Positions 46,085-58,600 of a stretch of 64,000 nt of DNA are shown piece by piece (position 1 is the stretch's first letter; every line of letters begins with the position of its first letter). The DNA is taken from NCBI GenBank assembly GCA_948567375.1, contig OX419759.1, forward strand, positions 35,875,493-35,939,492. The letters are read 5' to 3'. The notes under the pieces were generated by a model that was given only the letters and a program-made list of their open reading frames with translations, did no database searches and had not been told where the DNA came from. The position numbers and the translations under genes are program-made. Origin of the DNA: Lunularia cruciata (taxonomy: Eukaryota > Streptophyta > Marchantiopsida > Lunulariales > Lunulariaceae).

Positions 46085-47420
46085 AGAAAAATCACACAAG
46101 CATGAATTGCCTCTATATGTCATAGGGACGGCAACTATCTATAAGACCAATAGATGTTTCATGGGTCCAATAGATGTCTCCTGGGGAAGACATCTCCTTA
46201 TAAGGCCCCATATCGCCTATCACATCATGATTTGGAGGAGTATAAGACTCAAATTGAGGAGATGCTATAGAATGGGTTCATCCAACGTAGCATATCACCA
46301 TATGGGGCTCCTGTCTTGTTTGTGAAGAAGAAGGATGGTACAATGCGCATGTGCATTGACTATCAAGGTCTCAATCAGTAAACAGTGAAGAACAAATACC
46401 TCTTACCTCGTATGGATGCTTGTTTGATCAACTCTATGGAGCAAGATACTTCACCAAATTGGACTTGCGAAACGATTACAATCAAATCCAAATTGTAGAG
46501 GAGGATGTGTACAAAACTACCTTTCAAACCAGGTATGGCCACTTTGAGTATCTTGTGATTCCTTTTGGCCTCACCAATGTACCTGCCACTTTCATGAGTC
46601 TAATGAATGACATATTTTGTCCATACTTGGATAAGTTTGTTATCATCTTCTTGAACGACATCTTAGTATACAGTAGCACGATGATGGAACACAAACAACA
46701 TCTATGAGAGGTCCTCCAAATTCTAAGACAAAATCAATTGTACGCCAAATCTCAAAGTATGAGTTTGGCAAGTCCAAAGTAGACTACTTGGGGCATAGAG
46801 TAAGTGCAGAGGGCATTCAAGTATTGACGGATAAAATAGAGGTCATTCAAAAATGGAGTGCCCCAAAAGATCAGACTCAACTCAAGAGCTTCTTGGGGTT
46901 GACAAGATTCTCTCATAGATTTGTCAAGGACTTTTCCAAGGTTGCACAGCCTTTAACAGCACTACTTAGCAAGGAAAAGAAGTGGACATGGGGAACCACA
47001 CAAGAGTTGGCCTTTCAAGTATTGAAAACCACCTTGCTACATGCACCAATCTTGAAGTGGTATAACCCAAAACCTCCAATCAAGTTGGCTACAAATGCAT
47101 TAGGTGTAGCAATAGGAGCAGTCCTACAACAAGAGTGGCATGACAGATGGCATCCAATTGCATATTTCCCTTGAAAGTTGTTATTGGCAGAGTGCAACTA
47201 CCACACCATAGAACAAGAAGAGTTGGCCATTGTTCTGGCAACCAAGCATTGGAAGCACTATTTGGGCAAGAAGGCATTTGTAGTAGAGACAGACCACAAA
47301 CCTCTAGTCTACCTTGAGACGTAGCATGATCTATCTCGTCGCTAGATTTGATGGGCAGAGTGGTGACAACGCTTCAACATGACAATCACCTACATAAAAG
47401 GTAAGAAGCAACTTGCAAAT
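46085..47420 (+). pseudogene. Element 2 reverse transcriptase and RNase H, catalytic residues lost
   Basis: Several frames carry [51 protein letters not shown] and IIFLNDILVYSS. Element 1 has FLDD at the last motif, so a catalytic Asp has become Asn. RNase H follows (LATNALGVAIGAVLQQE, where Asp is again Asn; VETDHKPLVYLE). Stops and frameshifts lie between the parts. Confidence 0.87.
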
Positions 47421-47589
47421 GCATTCACCCGCATGCCAATGGCCAACAACTTGGTGGCAAAGGTGAAGATTAACCCTAAATTATGGCCAAAGATTCTGGC
47501 TGCTACAAAAACTGATCCACTGATTTAGAAGCGCAATCATCCAAAGGTGTCACTAGCACCCAAGGACTCACCTTTTTTGATGGCAGATT

Positions 47590-48917
47590 ATGGATCCCAA
47601 ATGTCCTAGAATTACGCACCACCAGTTGCTTGTTCATGATTTGGCCATTGTAGGTCATGTCGGAGTGCACAAGACCTTGGATGCAGTCCAACACCACTAC
47701 TATTGGCCCAAGATGAGCAATAACGTGATGGACTATGTGCATAGCTGCCTACTTTGTCAAAAAAACAAAGCTTCTAATCAAGCTCCTATAGGGCTCCTTC
47801 AACCTCTCCACACTCCTGCCTAACGGTGGGAACAAGTGAGTATGGATCTTGTTTGTGAATTACCCAAGACCACCTTAGGGTTTGACTCCATTGTGGTCTT
47901 TGTGGACCGGCTCAGCAAAATGATTCATGTACGCCCTACCACCAAGGATGTGACCGTTCCACAACTAGTTCAATTATACTTAGATGCAATCTTCTCTCAC
48001 CATGGCTTGCCTAGAGTACTCATCACCGATAGAGGCACTCAATTCACCAGTTTGTTTTGGCGAACACTCTTTGGTTTCTTCAAAACCAAGTTGACCATGT
48101 CCATAGCTACCACCCACAAATAGATGAACAAATAGAGCGGGCTTATCACACGATTGAAGATATGTTATGTTGCTTCACCTTAGAAGAGCAAGAGAGGTGG
48201 GACACCCTACTCGCGTTGGTAGAATTTGCTTACAAAAATTCAGTGAATGCATTCACCAAGGTCACTCCATTCTTCCTCATGTATGGTGAGCATCCTTTCA
48301 CACCTTCTAGCTTGATGAAGCTCCGCTAAGTGGTTACTAAGGTCGATACAATCAACACATTTGTTTCTAGAATCCAACAAGGTGTGGAGAGCGCCAAGCA
48401 TAGATTACAAATTGCGCAAAATCAATAGAAATAGTATGATGATGCACACCGTAGGCACATGGTGTTCAATGTTGGGGATCAAGTGTAGCTATCGATAACC
48501 AACCTCACATTAGTTGAACCTTGTAAGCTCAAACCTTGTTTTATTTGGCCTTTCTCCATTCTTTGTCGAGTCGGCGCTATGGCCTATCACCTTGAGTTAC
48601 CACCACACATAAAGATCCATCTAGTGTTCCATTTTTCACTACTATGTAGATATGCTCTCCAATTAGGCCAAGGTCATTCCACACAAGACATTTGACCTTG
48701 TCTGACACTCATTGATGGCAGAGAGGAATATGAAGTGGAGCGTATTCTTCAAAAACACATGTGTGGCACTTGCCATCCGCGAGTGGACTATCTAGTATAG
48801 TGGAAAGGTTACCCCCTCTATGAAGCAACCTGGGAGCACACCGCCAACTTGACACATGCACCGGTGTTGGTGCAAGCGTTTGAGCAAAAATTGCACAATG
48901 AGGACGTTGTGTCTTAA
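47590..48917 (+). pseudogene. Element 2 integrase and chromodomain
   Basis: Frames 47590-47823, 47836-48123 and 48057-48329 show HHYYWPKMSNNVMDYVHSCL, LVCELPKTTLGFDSIVVFVD and VLITDRGTQFTSLFW. The region at 48745-48917 reads CHPRVDYLV, a stop, WKGYPLYEATWEHTANL, a chromodomain with one nonsense codon. The last stop is at 48915-48917, next to the polypurine tract. Confidence 0.87.
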
Positions 48918-48930
48918 AAGGAGGAAGGTC

Positions 48931-49672
48931 TGTAATACCAAGAGCTAGCCATATGATCTAGATGTGAAATTTTGTTTAGTAACATCTTGAATGATGTTAC
49001 ACATGATGGTCAAAATATATCAGATAGAAGTATCACCAAAAGAGTACTTCTATTAATAGGGCAGAAATCAAAATAGATTTGAAAACCTTAGAACCAATAG
49101 CTAGACATATGATTTAAAGGTGAGAATTGGTTTGGTAACATCTAAAAGGATGTTACACATGATGGACTAAACATATCAGAAAGAGGTATCACCAAAAGAA
49201 GACTTCTACTAATAGAATAGGAATCAAAATATGCTTGAAATCTTTGAAGGCATTTTCAGAGACCTAAACGGATGAATTAGACCTCTAAAATGTGCACAAT
49301 AGCCCCCTCCAATAGAGGAAAGTTTGGTCTTCCTTCCCCCTTGTTTTGTCTTGTCGAGAGATTTCCATTGGTACCTTACCCATGTGATTTGGAGATTCTT
49401 ATAAGAAGATTCCCTAAAAGATTCCCTCCAGTCAAAGCTTGTTTGACCAACCAGATAGGACCTAGATCGACATATCACCCATCCAAGTAAGAAATCCAAG
49501 GGTGGAGCTTGCTGACATGTCGACTATCTATGTACCTAATCCTATGGTGGAGCTTCCTTGGAGGAGATCCTCTTTGTCTATATAATAAAGAGAAGGTGCT
49601 CCTTTGGGGCATCAAATGTTTGAATGTGAAATCTATATTTTTTCTCTCTTCTCTTGTCCTCGGAGTATTATA
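48931..49672 (+). repeat. Element 2 LTR, 3' copy
   Basis: Starts TGTAATACCAAGAGC and ends CTCGGAGTATTATA; the terminal CA is mutated to TA. It is preceded by the polypurine tract. Confidence 0.92.
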
Positions 49673-50292
49673 GTATTGTAGGTCTATCTCCTCTGGAATC
49701 CCAAAGAACTCCATTGTGGCAAAGTAACCGCAACCGCAAACTGCAATGGCAAACCGAAACCACAAATTGCAACTGCAAGTCGCAACCGCAAGTACCCCAC
49801 CAAGTGCCAACACCACCAAGTGCCAATACCAACTAAGCACCACCCACTAATGTAACTCTAACCGATATAACTACACTAGGGGGAAAAGGCAGCTTGTAAC
49901 ATGCCATCACCACATGCACTCTCACGGTCTACAGGTCATCACTTCCTGCCTCATTGGAAAGAAACAAAGGTAGGCTTACTGGTCATCACTCCAGCCTCAC
50001 TACCAAGAGCACATCAGAGCACCAATGCTCAAAAGTCAAGACACCTCACATACACATGGTGCACAAATAGGAAGTAGAGAATGGAGGGGGTCCAATCACA
50101 AGAAATCTAAATGAAAACACTCCATCTCATAAAACAATACGGGATTGACTCTATCACCATTTGGCATTTGATATAAGAGAAGTTTGTATCTAAGTCCTAA
50201 GCTACCAGGATCACCAAGGATGAGATCAAACTACCTCTCCTAGCCAAAGCTACAGTGTATAGATAACAGTGGCACAATCACTAGGACAACAA
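49673..50292 (-). pseudogene. G1 Gag start and leader
   Basis: On the minus strand ATG near 49717 opens MEFFGIPEEIDLQY and runs into element 2. On the other side of element 2 gag resumes as YSGFTWSGTRYRL, with a one-base phase difference. Upstream sequence contains runs of GCAGTTGCGGTTGC type (49725-49800). It is taken as the G1 5' leader. Confidence 0.5.
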
Positions 50293-50364
50293 GTGAGTGT
50301 GGACTAGTTGGCTAGAGCACCAGTCTAGGAACAAGAGATCTAGGAGTCAAACCCTGTTGCGCAC
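50293..50364 (+). other. tRNA-like sequence (possible SINE head or tRNA relic)
   Basis: A 72-nt stretch resembles a tRNA: the ends GTGAGTG and TGCGCAC can pair at six of seven positions, AGTTGGCTAGAGC resembles the A-box/D-arm region, and GGAGTCAAACCC resembles the B-box/T-arm. The anticodon stem does not pair well, so it is unlikely to be a working tRNA. It may be the tRNA-derived head of a SINE, or a fossil within the G1 leader. Confidence 0.35.
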
Positions 50365-53145
50365 AATCTAGCTAGGTGGGCAAATTTTGCCAACCAATGA
50401 CCAAGATCTACTCTAAACTAGCTAGCCTCACACCAACAAGCTTGCTGGCCCTTTTAGGCCTTCGTAGCCTCTCAAAGCCCACCACCCTATGCCTCAAAGC
50501 CTTGAAACGCCAAAATTCAGCCAAATGAGGCATTTCTTCTTGCCACTTCGAACCTCCTCCAAAATCTGGTGAACTCTTCGAAACTTGCGAAAGTTCTCCA
50601 ACTTGGCAAAACTCCTCCAAATCTGGCCAAAATCTGGCGTAAACCCTAAAGTTGGCTGACCGCCAAATCCTCCGCTAACTCTTCACTCGAGCCAAATTAA
50701 AAACACGGGTTTTTCCAAATCATAAATTCACAAGAATACCTTCACAACTTCACCTTCAATTTTACTTTCTAAGCCCAACTCGCAATAAATTTGTACTACT
50801 TTTACCTCTTGAGTTCAAAATCATAACCACTGCTCAAAATTTACTACTTCTGTGCTCAAAAATTGGCGAGCGTTTCCATACACTGTTTGCAACTCCAATG
50901 TCTAAACAATTTAGATAGGACAGTATAAATGACGTGACAATGATCAATGCAATATACTTAAAAGAAGTAAATCAATATGCACTAACAAGCAATATGTAGT
51001 TTAAATTATAATTTAACTAACTAAATTGATTTAAATCTATTTGTTTTGAAAACTTACTTACAAACATGCAATAAGGAAATGGGGATATAAATCTAACCAC
51101 TAGTGCGCACAAGATGGTCGACGATTGTAAGAATCTAAGAAAGTTTCCTAAAATTTGAATTAATGGTGATTAATTTTTTTAAGCTAGTGCTGGGTAAAGG
51201 TCAAGCGCACTAATCGAGGCTTGTTAAAGTACGTTTACCGAGTCTTGACGAAGTTATTAGTCTCAATTAGGTTAATTGAAATTAAACTTAGGTATACTTA
51301 AAGAATAATAAAGTTTATATATATAATCCCCCGAAAAATGACTGTATTATATTGGAAAAAGTGTGGAGAACAACTCCTGCTTATTACCTTACTTTTAGCA
51401 GATCAGCTTGCGGGTCTTTCCTATTATTATTCAATATTTGCACAAATGTATGTGAAAAGCTTTATAGCCTCTACTCTTACTACTTTGCTTTCAACAGGTC
51501 CTTGCCCTTCTTGAGACTCATTATTTGTTTCATACTTTACTTTCAATGGATTTGCTTCAGCCTCCTGAGTATTATTATCTGCTCGAGAATCGAAGGATAT
51601 TATAATAATTTGCTAAAGCTTTTGTTTCGTTTTGTCCAAAGTCCATAGTCAAATGAAAATTCAGTATCTGCTTAACATAAATAATATTGGTAGTGTCATG
51701 CAAATCAATACTTTGATACATAATTATATTATACAAATTAAAATATTAGATAAGACTGCTTCTTCTTTTTTTATTACTTTATTTTTGGACGTGATGATCT
51801 ATTTATTCTCAGCTATAATGGATCACTCAATACTCATCCATTTCTACATACAGTGAAAGTTATCATTGACTCTCCCGTTATGTCGGTAACCCTTGCTGTT
51901 ATATAAAGTTGGTGAGAAATCACATGTAACTGTAGTCGTCGAATCTTTGTAGAGGAATGATTTCGAGAAAGAAAAGGTGCCCTTACATCGATGTCTGAAG
52001 TATAAAACAGGCAAAAAGCTAAAGTACTGGTCACGTTCTTGAGATTTGTTCTCAAGATCGGTGAATCAGTTTGACTTTCTTTTTCACTTAAGTTCTTTTT
52101 TCATTTGGAGGCGTAATCAATCACGCCTGATTTATTCAGCTTAATCTCGAATCTTTTTGCCAGTCTAATATAATTCATCTCAACTGTAATGTTGATAATG
52201 GTGGTATATTTTAATTAGAGGAGATTATAGGAACCTACTTTCTCCGGTGAGTCTTTTCAGATCAGGTACCTGTTAGTGGTTTCATGGGATCAACTGCACT
52301 TCTATTCAGTATGTACGTACATAAAATAGCACCCGTTCAGTGGAGCACGGTTGTTTATCTACGTGAGATTAGAAAAGACATGTCATTGTGAGCAATGTAC
52401 GAGAAGTGAATCAATCAGAACTGTCATTCACAAGTAGTGGTGAGTGAAGTCTCTTGTTATTTCATACCTGCTGACGAGGTTAAGCACTACCTCGAGTATC
52501 ATTCATTTGAGTCATACTTGTGTGCAGTGGTAGACGCATTTCTGCAGAAAAGATAAAAAGTATCCGCATCCGACAGAACGTGCCGGTGTTGCACCCTTCT
52601 CAAAGTTTCCACTATTCTACTCATGAAACCACATCTCCAGCTTCGCGTCAAACCAACACTCTTAACAAAATCTATGTTTTACGAGGAAATTAGCAGTAAT
52701 TATGTCATTGCTTCAATATAACAAAAACTTCCAAAACCCCGACTAGAATTCTTCCATGCGTGTTCTACATGTATTGAATATATTTGTATAATGGACTACA
52801 GAACCTGTTCTAAACAACCCAGTTCCATACCTACGTCTGACGGGACTGACTCTGACTCTGAGACATTGAAGTATCCTAGTAAAGATCGTCATAAGTATCA
52901 ATCAGAGAGGTAATTGTGGGTAAATCTGCATGCCAGGGCTAGCGTGATGTTTATGATAATCGATACCTGTGATGTATTGCTAGTGTGAGCAAGTGGAACC
53001 TCGAGATAGAAAACATGAATGAGGACAAGATTAAGGTGTTATCATGCCAACACAAAGACACATAGGACAGTAACTATCCACGTCTCAAATATCGTAAATT
53101 ACCCTGGAGCGAGTGTATGAGGATTGGGATTAACCCCAGCATGCT
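50365..53145. other. Spacer: possible G1 5' LTR remnant, then unassigned AT-rich sequence
   Basis: The stretch 50890-50945 resembles 21889-21950 and may mark the 5' LTR side of G1. From about 50950 onward the sequence is AT-rich with no recognised genes. Short frames at 51352-51856 are hydrophobic and low-complexity. Confidence 0.4.
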
Positions 53146-53149
53146 CTAT

Positions 53150-53290
53150 ATCAGCATGAGTCCTCCAGCACTACGAAACACTGGATAGCTGGATGCAATG
53201 CCAGTATCTCCAGTCCCGAGTTTCTGTTTTTGCTCATGAGTGCTAACGCAAACTCGATTCTTCCCAAAAGTGGTGCTCAGACAAAAACAT
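53150..53290. repeat. Dispersed repeat shared with 54970-55040 and 58850-58970
   Basis: This segment and 58850-58970 share GAATGCCAGTA/GCAATGCCAGTA, then CTGTTTTTGC/CTGTTCGAATGC, then TCATGAGTGCT and GCAAACTCG near a cluster of CCCAAA. The start of the same unit recurs at 54970-55040 (AGTAGCTGAAC...CAGTACTCCTCGTCC). It is probably a short noncoding repeat family or fragments of an unknown transposon. Confidence 0.6.
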
Positions 53291-53932
53291 CGAAAAGATA
53301 GAGGTAAGGCCATTAGCTGTAGCCTTCCGTTGACAAAAAAAAAATCAAACACCATCTGAAATGGTAGCAGAATGGCACCTACACTACAATGTCAGCAGAG
53401 AAAAAACTTAGTCCATCAGTCCTGCAAGGTGAGAGGGTGAGATTTGAGTAACTGACCCGTATGTGATCTGTAAGGTCAGAAGTGGTGAACATACCTTTTA
53501 TATACCTGTTCCGTGAAAAAGACAATTGAAAAGCAGAAAAGAAATAGCAGCTAGTTGGCTAAGTATGATCGATAAAATACAAGCGTGAAACACTGCATAT
53601 CCCAGGAATAGAAGACATAGCAAAACACTGAGCAAGGTAGAGATCAATGAGAGGGCAAAGGAAGCGTTGCAAGGGAGTGATGTTAGTGAAAGTGAGTAGC
53701 ATGCTTATATCGCAAAGAATAAACCGACAGAGTAAAAGTTAGTGGGCCAGAGGGATGAAAGTGGGGTGAAAGGGGGTAAAAAGGTCAACAACCGTAAATA
53801 TAACGTGGATAGGCTGTACAAGGTGTGTAAAAAAGATACCTTTTAGTGAATACATAGGTATATGAGAACAGAAGCCGTTCTGGGAACGGGTTATTGTAGT
53901 GAATATATATAGGTATACGAGAACAGATTGTA

Positions 53933-54240
53933 GTGAATATATTGGTAAATGAGAGCAGAAGCCGGTCGGGGAACGGGTTATCCAGAACTCATGAAGTGCA
54001 CAAGTGCACATATTCGATAAACAACATTTACATGAAATACAGTGCTAGTGTAGTATGAAAGCTTTAGTGTAAAATGCATCGAAAATAACCTGCAGCAAAA
54101 GTATAGGTGCAAAAAAGTAACCTGTAGCAAAGGCATAAGTGCAAGAAATCGAGAACACAGTACTGCTAATGGACAATAACAAACTTGAAATCGAGAGCAG
54201 CAAGGCCAACGCGAGTGTGGGTTAGAGAGCTTGATGTAAG
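53933..54240. repeat. Long direct repeat, unit 1
   Basis: About 300 bp from TAGTGAATATATTGGTAAATG through the hairpin motif to GGGTTAGAGAGCTTGATG. It recurs at 54431-54775 with high identity. Offset is about 498 bp. Confidence 0.85.
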
Positions 54241-54430
54241 AGTTCACCAATAAAAAATAATGAAGTCAGAGAGCAGCAATGCAACCAAAAGCGAGAGGCA
54301 TAGGAAACATGCGATGTGCTGTTAGAGCCTGCCAGGATGCAGTGCGTGGATGAAGCGAGAGGAATAGAAAACTTGCTATAAGAGCCCACCAGGATACAGT
54401 GCGCAGATGAAGATGAAAAACGTGGGATGG

Positions 54431-54775
54431 AGTGAATATATTGGTAAATGAGAGCAGAAGCCGTTCGGGGAACGGGTTATCCAGAACTCATGAAGTGCAC
54501 AAGTGCACATATTCGATAAACAACATTTACATGAATGACAGTGCTAGTGTAGTATGAAAGCTTTAGTACAAAATGCATCGAAAAGAACCTGCAGCAAAAG
54601 TATAGGTGTAAAACAGTAACCTGTAGCAAAGGCATAAGTGCAAGAAATTGAGAACACAGAACTGCTAATGGACAATAACGAACTTGAAATCGCGAGCAGC
54701 AACGCCAACGTTGAAATCGAGAGCAGCAAGGCCAACGCGAGCGTGGGTTAGAGAGCTGGATGTAAGAGAGCTTGA
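54431..54775. repeat. Long direct repeat, unit 2
   Basis: Second copy of the unit at 53933-54240. Near 54685-54735 it contains an internal duplication (TTGAAATCG-GAGCAGCAA twice), making it about 35-40 bp longer. Confidence 0.85.
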
Positions 54776-55614
54776 TAGTAGCAAGCATTTCGCGATTATT
54801 GCAGCAGAAACGGGTAGAAATGTAAGAGTGTAACTATAGCGAAGCGTAAGAGGACAGGATAAAGTATATCACTCCCAGTGCTATGGACACTGGAGTCCGG
54901 ATTCGCTAAACAACTGAAGGAAGCAGAAGGCGGCCACAGTAAACCTCCACGATAACACCAACGACTTCATCAGTGCCTCACGCAGTGTCGAAGTAGCTGA
55001 ACAATTGTCAGTACTCCTCGTCCCGAATGAATATATATACACAGATCATCATGCACAGACTGCCTGTCTTGACCCACTCCTTTGTATGGGGGTCTAGAAT
55101 TTCCATTCCAATAAAACACTGATACACAGTAGAACTTCAAGGTACACCGAAGGGTATTACCTTCTTCCTAGTTGACCCTCATCATGAAAGGGGATGTGTA
55201 AACATCATGAAGGTTTAGGGGGATCTGATCTACGGAGACTGGTTCAGTTAGGGAACATGAAATATTATTGGGCATTTCATCTCAAGGGTTCCCTGGTGAA
55301 TTCAGTCTAGGAGGTAATTCTGCGAGCGAAGGGTCCTCGAATTGGAAGAGGTAACAGACCCTATTGCGAGAACTAGTAACGGCTTCTATGGTATAGACAA
55401 CTTGTGACCACTCTATATCGACTTATTTTTGTGATCTCTATGAATTTTGCAAAGAGGAGAGGGGGTTCTACCTACAATCATGGGTCATGCGTCTGGCGAT
55501 AACGATGCCAAGAATGGAAAGGGGTTATCCCAATGTCATTGTCAGATAGATGAACAATATGATACACTGACTAGAAAATGACTGAAGAATCAAGTCCCTT
55601 GGATCTATGGAATT

Positions 55615-58600
55615 CTAACTAGGAGGTTTCTTGGTGACTGGTGGATTTTCATATAATTTCACCTGATTCAGAAGCCTAAAGCCTGCACCCCTAGTGAATT
55701 TTCTCGCAAATAAGTAGCATGGTCGCGGTTCCCCATTGGAACTACACCATTCTGTCCTGGACTCCGTAGCATAGTGAATACTGATTATTGCCTGCATATT
55801 GCACTCCACACGTCAGTAAATACCACCTAACCCATATTTGAACACCAAAGCATCAATTTCAAAATCTAGCAATGTAATAAGGTGTTCATTGTAGGTAGCT
55901 CACCTGAATTTCTTTCACAGCTTTTAAGGAAGCATCTTGATAGTTAAATGTAACAGGATGCCATCCTCGTCTGTCCCGCTCTTGATCAAAGTCTTTCCAC
56001 CGACTATATGTGAGTGTTCTTCGCTCTATCTCTTCTTCGAAATCTTTGATCTGCACATAGATCAGTCTCAATAATGAGCACATACTTTCCTGGTTTCCTG
56101 TATGTCTCTTTCTGGTCCTGGTTAAACTAAATAATACCGGAAATCCTCAGAAATTTATTGAATTCGTAGTCACATCGTGGAAGCCTTGAGGATAAATCCA
56201 AGAAATCAGAGAAATCCATCAACTTACAGCCAGCAGCGTCTGTGTGTAATGTTCATCAGGTATACAGTTGTGCTCCTCATCGGTTTCATTCTGCAAGCAG
56301 AGATCATTACAATTAAAAGCTACACAGCAAGCCTCAGGAATATAATGGTCGTAGTGTATGTCTCTTTCTATTCACACTTCTAACTTCGATAGCTTCTTCG
56401 TTGTGTGAAGGATCAGATACAACTACTGGTTATCAAAACAGCAATTTGAAGACTCACATCATAGTTATTGGCACGCCAATACTCCGGTAATGTCAGCCTC
56501 TGCAGAAGAAAGGCCGAGTTTACAACGAATGCAGTGTCAGATCAGACACACTGGGGATTCACTGTCCCTGAGTCCTCTAAATAATCCAATGAGCAGTACA
56601 CGTGGCGTGGATTTCTCCATTTATATTTCTGTGGTAGAATTTAGGATTAGTTGAACCAAGAAATATCATCTTCTCCAAAGACTAATTTCTAACCTCTCCA
56701 GAAGATTATTAAAAGTACAACCGTTGAGCACCTTGCAAAATTGGCGGAATACGGGAAATATGCTTGTGTCGGAGACAACCGCTTCAGCATGTTTCCGGAG
56801 AAAAACGAACCACTGCCCCAGAATCAAACATCAATCTTTAGCTACTAATTACTGCTCTCATTCAAGATATCAGTCTAACTTCCTTGTTTGAGAAAATTTA
56901 AGCATCATTAAGAAGATGACAACAGTACGATATTCGAGTTACAGGAACAGAAGTCGTTCATAGAACGGGGGATCCAGAACCCACTTAGGACTGAACCGGA
57001 CACATGCATATGGAAAATGCAAGCAAGCCAAGGATGCGAAATGAAAGGAAAAACGATCGTTGTTGTGGAAAGATTGTAAGGTAAGCAAGGTATACAGAGC
57101 AGAAAATATTCTAACTCGTTAGAAGCAGAAATGAAAATAGACCATTTCATGTGTTAAATTAGGTAATCTCTAGTTTAGGGACTTCTTTGTTAGAATGAGA
57201 CAAATTAGTTACTGTTCATGCCCACTGTTCACATGCTTTCCATGAGTTGCATTTGTTACATGAGCACTATGGTAGCACACCCTTCAGCACACCTTTCGGT
57301 ACACTCTTCTATCTATATAATCCCAGTCAGGAGTTTCTTCTACTGGGGTTGATTTCTAGCACTTCCCCTCTGCCTTTCGTGAAGTCCTGAAGTCCCCTCA
57401 AGAGTGTTCTGTGATACCTCAGTATTGGAGGCTATTTGTGCTACGTGAGTGAATGGCTGTACTATCTTTGAAGGCTAGGAGAGAGTTGAGTCTTTCTGTG
57501 TGCAATTAGGAGTGTCTGCTCTGGTGAGACTAGGAAAGCTGAGTGCTAGGATGTCTGATACATCAGAAGTCAGAATGCCTGAGAATAGACCATCTACTTC
57601 AAAGAACAGGAACAAAGGTTCTCATCATAATGAAAAGCAGAAGCGAAGCTTGAATCCATTCCTGAGTAGCATGCAGAGTGAACTTTACAGCAATCATTTG
57701 AGAAAAGAAAATGAACCCTGTCTGTGGAGCTGATATTAGGCTAAGGGAAAGCAAGGAAAACCCATCGGACAGGCGAGAAAGATGCAGGGCTGGAGCGAAG
57801 TGTGACAGGACTGGAGATGAGGAAATGAGAGAAGATGCCGTTTGAGGACGGGAGATCCGGAACTCATAAAATGCATATGAAGTGCAAATGTAATGTAAAC
57901 ATGATATTTAGGACATGAGACCAGAAGCCGGTCGAAGAACGGGGGATCCAGAACTCAATAAGTGCCTCTGAAGTGCGGATGAAATGTATGCATGATATAG
58001 GTAGATGTGATGAAATGTATGCATGATATTGGAGTTATGAGGACAGAAGCCGTTCGAAGAAGAACGGGGGATCCAGAACTCATTAAATGCAAATGAAATG
58101 TAGATGAAATGGCAATAAAATGAAAGCAGAACTGACTAAGAAACATGCGAATAGTAGAAGAAATCTAGATCATAAAAAGCATGTATTGTCAAGTAACGAT
58201 CATATATAACTGCAATGTATACATGATATTGGAGTTATGAGGACAGAAGCAGCTCGAAGAACGGGGGATCCATGAAATATATACATGATATGTGCAAATC
58301 GAAATGAATGTGACAGGACTGGATATGAGGAGATGAGAGCAGAAGCCGTTTGAAGGACGGGAGATCCAGAACTCATTAAATGCATATGAAGTGCAAATGG
58401 AATGGCAATAAGATGAAGGCAAAAATGAATGAAAAGTACATGCGAAAAGGAGATGAAATGTAAATCATAACTCGCATGTAAGACCAAACACCGACATCAT
58501 ATAATTAACAGAAAGTAACAACATTTAGAGAAACTGTAAACCAATGTGTGATCGAAAGGCGTAAAGTAACTAATTTAAAGAAATGGTGAAGTAAACGCAT

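Larger units (their letters stand above)
43217..49672 (+). mobile_element. Element 2: plus-strand chromovirus (Ty3/gypsy)
   Basis: A full-length element of about 6.5 kb of the same family as element 1, in the opposite orientation. LTRs are 43217-43947 and 48931-49672. The primer-binding site is TGGTATCAGAGC at 43949-43960 and the polypurine tract is AAAAGGAGGAAGG near 48917-48929. The order is gag, protease, RT, RNase H, integrase, chromodomain. It is inserted near the start of G1 gag. The flanks ATACT and GTATT match at three of five positions, differing by transitions. Many stops and lost catalytic residues show it is dead. Confidence 0.93.
21385..50945 (-). mobile_element. G1: ancient gypsy element with DNMT and PHD modules, split by later insertions
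   Basis: The remnants form one minus-strand gypsy element once the younger insertions are removed. Order on the minus strand: gag start (about 49717), gag (43216-42227), gag zinc knuckles (35590-35430), protease (about 34560-34082), DNA methyltransferase (33804-33162), RT C-terminal part (25353-25020), RNase H (24220-23861), integrase (23470-22900), PHD finger (22514-22200), polypurine tract and LTR (near 22030). Reading frames join across the solo LTR at 24281-25019 exactly. About 8 kb of G1 sequence is left; the end of the DNMT and the N-terminal half of RT are missing. Every coding part has stops or frameshifts. The right limit is uncertain. Confidence 0.75.

Noticed and set aside
50293-50364. 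Functional tRNA gene
   Set aside because: The anticodon stem does not pair and the T stem is weak; kept only as a tRNA-like sequence.
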